NCBI GenBank assembly: GCA_019247255.1
Contig: JAFAPJ010000185.1
Coordinates: forward strand, 1 to 5,864
Direction: 5' to 3'
Length of the DNA: 5,864 bases
Origin: Methylobacteriaceae bacterium
Lineage (GTDB): Bacteria; Pseudomonadota; Alphaproteobacteria; Rhizobiales; Beijerinckiaceae
Shown here: piece by piece, positions 5,397-5,864 of the stretch
How the letters are laid out: every line of letters begins with the position of its first letter
Numbering within the stretch: the first letter of the stretch is position 1
Translations under genes and position numbers: made by a program
The notes under the pieces: model-generated
What the model saw: the letters and a program-made list of their open reading frames with translations, nothing else
What the model was told of the DNA's origin: nothing
Databases searched by the model: none

Positions 5397-5864
5397 TTAG
5401 GGGGTCGGGGCCGCGGCGGCCGCGAGGGCCGGGGCGTGCCAGCGATAGGCGATCTTCGGCTGCGCCTCGGCGCCGAGCCGGTCGTAGAGGGCGCGGGCGG
5501 GGGCGTTGGCAGCCTCCGCCTCCCAGTCGATCCGCGAGCAGCCGCGCTCGACCGCGAGGGCGGCGAGCCGCCGCATGAGCGCCTCGCCGGCGCCGAGGCG
5601 TCGCGCGGCCGCCCGGACGTAAAGGTCCTTCAGGAACAGGATCGGAGCGAGCCGCGTCCCCGGAAAGAGCGTGCCGAAGAAGGCCGCGCCGGCCACGTCG
5701 TGGGGCGACGTCGCGACCAGCACCTCGCAGCCCGGCGGCAGCGTCCCGATCAGGCTCTCGACCGCCGCGGCCGGCAGGGCGGCGCCCGCGTAATGCGCCT
5801 GCATCTCGCAAGCGAGCGCGGCGACGCCGACGCGGTCGGCGTCCGTCATGAGGCGCAGCTCGAA
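5397..5864 (-). CDS. GNAT-family N-acetyltransferase (5' partial)
   Basis: This enzyme would transfer an acetyl group from acetyl-CoA to an amine. The visible 155 residues include the CoA pyrophosphate loop RRLGAG (88-93), which fits the (R/Q)xxGxG/A motif, preceded by strand LKDLYVR, and the C-terminal signature NAPARALYDRLGAE. The middle (FFGTLFPGTRLAPILFLKDLYV) resembles spermidine/spermine or diamine acetyltransferase-like members, so a polyamine or other small amine is a possible substrate, but this is not provable from sequence. The frame stays open to the window edge, reading FELRL before Met at 5849. FELR-MTDAD is a normal GNAT first strand, so the true start probably lies just outside and ATG 5849 is more likely internal. 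The Ala/Pro-rich tail is unremarkable. The stop TAA is only 12 bases before the flbD start, so the two genes are probably cotranscribed. Confidence 0.88.
   Translation of the reverse strand, partial: FELRLMTDADRVGVAALACEMQAHYAGAALPAAAVESLIGTLPPGCEVLVATSPHDVAGAAFFGTLFPGTRLAPILFLKDLYVRAAARRLGAGEALMRRLAALAVERGCSRIDWEAEAANAPARALYDRLGAEAQPKIAYRWHAPALAAAAAPTP

Noticed and set aside
4732..5811. Minus-strand open frame of 359 residues overlapping flbD and the acetyltransferase gene
   Set aside because: It is a frame-shifted, Arg/Gly-rich reading of two genes with secure homology.

Overview
The window is GC-rich DNA with strong G/C preference at third codon positions, typical of a free-living alphaproteobacterium. 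Two features point to the Hyphomicrobiales (Methylobacterium-like or a relative): a flagellar regulator very close to FlbD, and a perfect alphaproteobacterial general-stress (EcfG) promoter. The genus is an inference. No insertion sequence, integrase, CRISPR array, tRNA or rRNA is visible. The window looks like ordinary chromosome with short intergenic gaps.

Layout, left to right. Positions 1-1383 (+) hold the last 460 residues of a DppA-type periplasmic dipeptide/heme-binding protein, followed by a hairpin terminator (1394-1430). Positions 1530-2372 (+) encode a stand-alone metallo-beta-lactamase-fold hydrolase with a complete metal-binding set. It converges on two minus-strand genes. The first, at 2400-2747, is a 115-residue helical protein with a CheZ/CheT-like DxxxQ motif and an acidic, Phe-rich C-terminal tail. 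The second, at 2808-3707, is an epoxide-hydrolase/dehalogenase-type alpha/beta hydrolase. A divergent gap of 115 bases follows. It carries GGAAC-N16-CGTT, a textbook EcfG promoter, reading rightwards into a 69-residue acidic, probably disordered protein (3823-4032, +). That gene meets flbD (4029-5384, -) tail to tail, and both use the palindrome CTAG as stop codon. flbD lies 12 bases downstream of a GNAT acetyltransferase gene that runs off the right edge (5397-5864, -).

The genes do not form one pathway. Themes that can be supported are nutrient uptake (DppA), motility control (FlbD, and possibly the DxxxQ protein if it acts in chemotaxis) and general stress (the EcfG-driven small protein). 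The most notable observations are the EcfG promoter on an uncharacterised small gene, the CheZ/CheT-like motif in the 115-residue protein, and the degenerate FlbD receiver domain with Glu at the usual phospho-acceptor site. I see no previously undescribed multi-gene system here. The candidates for new biology are the two small proteins.
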